Shown here in pieces: positions 13,941 to 16,146 of a stretch of DNA of 16,146 nt; position 1 is the first letter of the stretch; each line of letters starts with the position of its first letter. The stretch covers positions 1 through 16,146 of the forward strand of contig JAICJM010000080.1 in NCBI GenBank assembly GCA_025928435.1, in the 5' to 3' direction. The notes under the pieces were generated by a model. The model was not told the origin of the DNA, did not search any database, and saw only the letters and a program-made list of their open reading frames with translations. A program made the translations under genes and the position numbers. The DNA comes from Thermoleophilia bacterium (lineage in GTDB: Bacteria > Actinomycetota > Thermoleophilia > Gaiellales > JAICJC01).

Positions 13941-14797
13941 GCGCTCTCCCCCGCGGCCACGGCCCGCTCGGCCTCGTCCTCGGGCATCGCCGTCGCCACG
14001 TGCAGCGTCTGCGCCGACACCTGCGGCTGCTCGCCCGGACCGGCCAGGTCGACGTCCCAGTCCACGACGCGGTTCTCGAGCCGACCGAGCCCCGACACCT
14101 CCACGGCGACCTCGTCGCCCGGCTCCATCGGCCGCGAGTTGGCCGGCGTGCCGGTGAGGACGATGTCCCCCGGCTCCAGCGTGATCAGGCGGTTCAGGTC
14201 GGCGAGCAGGTAGGCGATCGGCCAGATCAGGTCGTCCGCCGTGCCGTCCTGCACGACCTCGCCGTTCAGGAAGGTGCGGATGCGGAAGTCGGTCGGGTCG
14301 AAATCGGCCGCCGCGGTCAGACCCGGCCCGATCGGGCAGAAGCCGTCCTGGCCCTTCACCCGCAGCATGGAGCCGCGGTCGGCGTGGCGGAAGTCGTGCA
14401 GCCCGACGTCGTTCGCCGGCGCGTAGCCGGCCACGTAGTCGAGCACGTCGGACTCGGGCACGCCGTGCATCGGCCGCCCGATCACCGCCGCCACCTCGCC
14501 CTCGTAGTTCAGGAAGCGGGCGCCGCGCGGGCGGCGCAGGACGCCGCGGTGGCCGTTCAGCGTGGACGGCGGCTTCATGAAGTACGACGGCTCGGCCGGC
14601 ACCCTGGCACGGTACTCCTCGACACGGCTCCGGTACGTGAGATGCGTGGCGATGATCTTGGTCGGCTCGACCGGCGCGAGGAACGTCGCGTCGGCCGCCG
14701 CGAGCTCTCCGCCGTCGTCCAGGAGCACCCGATCGCCCCTCAGGGCTCCCGGCCGTGGAGATCCGGTAACGTCCACGCGCACACGGGGGTCGGCCAC
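13937..14797 (-). CDS. Fumarylacetoacetate hydrolase-family protein (HpaG-like), operon first gene
   Basis: A 286-aa FAH-superfamily enzyme; members hydrolyse, isomerise or decarboxylate C-C bonds of ring-fission products. Metal ligands are E99 and E101 in FLNYEGEVA and D130 in ANDVG, with K148 in RVKGQDG; the TGTPANSRPMEPGDEV segment is the typical C-terminal active-site loop. An HpaG-like role (decarboxylase/isomerase of homoprotocatechuate cleavage products) is inferred from context. GTG 14797 is chosen because it lies 7 bases after a TACTGT -10 box with TTGACC at -35, making a leaderless message. About 40 C-terminal residues after VVDWDVDLAG look low in conservation. It is divergent from the CMD/FAH pair across 48 bases. 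Confidence 0.9.
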   Translation of the reverse strand: MADPRVRVDVTGSPRPGALRGDRVLLDDGGELAAADATFLAPVEPTKIIATHLTYRSRVEEYRARVPAEPSYFMKPPSTLNGHRGVLRRPRGARFLNYEGEVAAVIGRPMHGVPESDVLDYVAGYAPANDVGLHDFRHADRGSMLRVKGQDGFCPIGPGLTAAADFDPTDFRIRTFLNGEVVQDGTADDLIWPIAYLLADLNRLITLEPGDIVLTGTPANSRPMEPGDEVAVEVSGLGRLENRVVDWDVDLAGPGEQPQVSAQTLHVATAMPEDEAERAVAAGESA

Positions 14798-14801
14798 GAT
14801 T

Positions 14802-14814
14802 GGATACAGTATCC
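14802..14814. promoter_or_regulatory. Palindromic operator overlapping both divergent -10 elements
   Basis: GGATAC-A-GTATCC is a perfect 6-base inverted repeat around one central base. It contains TACAGT on the plus strand and TACTGT on the minus strand, both of TANNNT type. Flanking arms GCCACG (14793-14798) and CGTGGC (14815-14820) are also complementary but asymmetrically spaced. The size and sequence resemble operators of GntR-family (FadR/VanR-type) repressors; this assignment is inference. Confidence 0.65.
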
Positions 14815-14834
14815 CGTGGCCCGGAGAGGGTCAA
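14805..14834 (-). promoter_or_regulatory. Main promoter of the six-gene catabolic operon
   Basis: Read on the minus strand: TTGACC (14834-14829), an 18-base spacer, TACTGT (14810-14805), then seven bases and GTG 14797. This is the best sigma70-like promoter in the window. The -10 lies inside the GGATAC-A-GTATCC palindrome, and the -35 overlaps the ribosome binding site of the divergent gene. Confidence 0.65.
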
Positions 14835-14845
14835 GGAGGACCGCG

Positions 14846-15214
14846 ATGATGGACCAGGCGGAGCGCCACGAGCGCGGCACGGCGCGGCTCGCCGAGCTGG
14901 GGGATCACCCCGGCGGCGAGGCGTTTCTGGAGCGGATGGGCGAGCCGATGGCGAGCTGGCTCGTGGACTGGGTCTTCGGCGACGTCCACAGCCGCGGCGG
15001 CCTCTCGGCCCGCGAGCGCGAGCTGATCATCCTCGCCCTCCTCACCGGGCTCGGCAGCTCCGACCCCCAGGTGGCCGCCCACATCGAGGCGCTGCGCGCG
15101 ATCGACGTCTCCGACGGGGACATCGAGGAGGCGATCCTGCAGACCGCGCCCTACACCGGCATCCCGCGCGCGATCAACGCGCTCAAGGTGCTGCGGACGG
15201 AGCAGGGCCGATGA
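14846..15214 (+). CDS. Carboxymuconolactone decarboxylase-family protein (PcaC-like)
   Basis: A 122-aa all-helical CMD-family protein. The core is SARERELIILALLTGLG, then AAHIEALRAIDVSDGDIEEAILQTAPYTGIPRAINAL, the layout of gamma-carboxymuconolactone decarboxylase (PcaC), which acts in the beta-ketoadipate pathway. It has no cysteine, so an AhpD-type thiol peroxidase activity is excluded. ATG 14846 (or the next codon, also ATG) follows a near-perfect AAGGAGGA ribosome site at 14833-14840. Its stop overlaps the next gene as ATGA. The divergent promoter region with the GGATAC palindrome lies upstream. A role in converting a ring-cleavage lactone or acid is likely; the specific substrate is unknown. 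Confidence 0.9.
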   Translation: MMDQAERHERGTARLAELGDHPGGEAFLERMGEPMASWLVDWVFGDVHSRGGLSARERELIILALLTGLGSSDPQVAAHIEALRAIDVSDGDIEEAILQTAPYTGIPRAINALKVLRTEQGR

Positions 15215-16041
15215 GGGCCGTCCGCTACGCCGGCGCCGACGGCGGCGCCCGGCTGGGCCGGCTCGAGGGCGACGCGATCGTCGACGCGGGCCCCGCGCCC
15301 GCGGTCGGCTTCGACGCCTCGCCCGCGGCGTGGGAGCTCGTGGCGGGCGCCTCGGGCGACCGGATCGCCGTCGCCGACGCCCGCCTCCTGCATCCGTGCA
15401 TCCCCCGCAAGCTGATCGGCATCGGACTGAACTACCGCGACCACGCCGAGGAGTCGGAGCTCGACATCCCGTCAGTGCCGGTCCTGTTCGCGAAGTGGCC
15501 CTCGGCCATGATCGGCCACGGGGACACGATCGTCGTCCCGCGCGAGGAGACGCGGCCCGACTACGAGGCCGAGGTCGCCGTCGTGATCGGGCGGCGCACG
15601 TACCGGGCCGACGCCGACGCCGCCCGTGCGGCGGTCGGCGGGATCTCCGCGATGAACGACGTCTCCGGGCGGCGCGCCCAGCTCGAAACGCCGCTGCGGC
15701 AGTTCACGCTCGGCAAGAGCTTCGACACGTTCGCGCCGATGGGGCCGTGCGTGGCGAGCGCCGACGGCGTCGACCTGACGTCGATCGACGTCAAGGCGAC
15801 CGTTTCCGGCGAGCAGCTCCAGAGCTCGAATACGCGCAACCTGATCTTCTCGATCGTCGAGCTGATCCGGTACGCCTCGGCCGGCATGACGCTCGAGCCG
15901 GGCGACGTGATCGCCACCGGAACTCCCGGCGGCGTGGGCGATTCGCGCACCCCTCCGCGCTATCTGCGCGACGGCGACGTGGTCGACGTCTGGGTGGATG
16001 GCGTCGGAACGCTCCGGAACCCGGTCGCGTTCGAGCCCTGA
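15211..16041 (+). CDS. Second fumarylacetoacetate hydrolase-family protein
   Basis: A 276-aa FAH-superfamily enzyme with the complete signature: GLNYRDHAEE (72-81, H78), PDYEAEVAVVIG (metal ligands E119, E121), MNDVSGR (D150), LGKSFDTFAPMGP (K169) and TGTPGGVG near residue 240. It resembles 2-hydroxyhepta-2,4-diene-1,7-dioate isomerase, acylpyruvate hydrolase or ureidoglycolate lyase-type proteins; which reaction applies cannot be read from sequence. ATG 15211 overlaps the CMD stop by 4 bases (ATGA), so the two are coupled. It is more canonical than the FAH protein at 13937-14797, and the pair may divide isomerase and decarboxylase/hydrolase steps as the two halves of HpaG do. Confidence 0.92.
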   Translation: MRAVRYAGADGGARLGRLEGDAIVDAGPAPAVGFDASPAAWELVAGASGDRIAVADARLLHPCIPRKLIGIGLNYRDHAEESELDIPSVPVLFAKWPSAMIGHGDTIVVPREETRPDYEAEVAVVIGRRTYRADADAARAAVGGISAMNDVSGRRAQLETPLRQFTLGKSFDTFAPMGPCVASADGVDLTSIDVKATVSGEQLQSSNTRNLIFSIVELIRYASAGMTLEPGDVIATGTPGGVGDSRTPPRYLRDGDVVDVWVDGVGTLRNPVAFEP

Positions 16042-16103
16042 GCCGCGGCCTGCCCGCCGCGGCCCCAGGTCTCGTCGCGCCCCGCAGGTCGCGCGACCGC
16101 GGG
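16042..16103. terminator. Two GC-rich inverted repeats after the FAH gene (possible terminator)
   Basis: GCCGCGG (16042-16048) pairs with CCGCGGC (16057-16063) across an 8-base loop, right after the FAH stop. A second structure pairs CCCGC-A-GGTCGC (16081-16092) with GCGACC-GCGGG (16093-16103), with one bulged A and essentially no loop. No T tract follows. Either may end transcription; the rest to 16146 shows no gene. Confidence 0.4.
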
Positions 16104-16146
16104 CGCCGGACGTTCTAACGATTTACGGCCAGATCCTGCCGCCGTA

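Noticed and set aside
11769..14213. 814-codon plus-strand open frame
   Set aside because: Antisense shadow of the ADC-family, HpaB and FAH genes.
7646..14797. Standard hpa (homoprotocatechuate) operon
   Set aside because: HpaB, HpaE-like and FAH genes fit, but HpaD, HpaF, HpaH and HpaI are absent, and P450, GS-like and ADC-family genes are extra, so the label would overstate the evidence.
14846..15214. AhpD-type alkylhydroperoxidase
   Set aside because: The protein has no cysteine, so the CxxC thiol active site is missing.
1..16146. CRISPR array, IS element or phage module
   Set aside because: No direct-repeat array, transposase, integrase or terminal inverted repeats were seen; the only notable repeats are short palindromes.

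Overview
The window is very GC-rich and densely coded. Many genes start with GTG, many overlap by 4 bases, and several starts look leaderless behind TANNNT-type -10 hexamers. This fits a high-GC actinobacterium. The gene style would suit Thermoleophilia or a relative, but that is inference from style and not from a marker gene. There are no RNA genes, CRISPR arrays, transposases or integrases.

Layout. (1) 1-1759, plus strand: the tail of an upstream gene, an unrecognised acidic 140-aa protein, a cyclase/kynurenine-formamidase-like metal hydrolase, and a membrane-anchored NPCBM-like protein. (2) 1761-2583: a probably truncated secreted-protein fragment on the minus strand, a YdhR/ABM-like monooxygenase, and a gap with a small membrane peptide. 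(3) 2583-4118, plus: an M14 metallocarboxypeptidase and an EamA-type transporter. (4) 4115-7596: a minus-strand IclR regulator, FAD amine oxidase and class I glutamine amidotransferase (PuuD-like) unit, with a divergent leaderless HpaC-like flavin reductase. Two near-identical palindromes (TTGCCG-N3-CGGCAA) flank the IclR gene. (5) 7646-14797: a six-gene minus-strand operon of FAH-family hydrolase, HpaB-like flavin monooxygenase, acetoacetate-decarboxylase-family enzyme, HpaE-like aldehyde dehydrogenase, cytochrome P450 and a GS-like gamma-glutamyl-amide ligase. Three junctions overlap as GTGA. (6) 14846-16041: a divergent plus-strand pair, a carboxymuconolactone-decarboxylase-like protein and a second FAH-family protein.

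How the parts may work together (inference). The locus looks like a catabolic island with two overlaid enzyme logics. One is gamma-glutamylated amine oxidation as in the Puu pathway: GS-like ligase, FAD oxidase, aldehyde dehydrogenase, gamma-glutamyl hydrolase. The other is aromatic hydroxylation with downstream ring-fission chemistry as in homoprotocatechuate degradation: HpaB plus flavin reductase, HpaE-like dehydrogenase, two FAH proteins and decarboxylase-type enzymes. No ring-cleaving dioxygenase is visible. An aromatic or otherwise functionalised amine is a reasonable substrate guess, but nothing in the sequence identifies it. Control appears to come from IclR at its two palindromes, and from an unknown regulator at a GGATAC-A-GTATCC palindrome that contains both divergent -10 elements.
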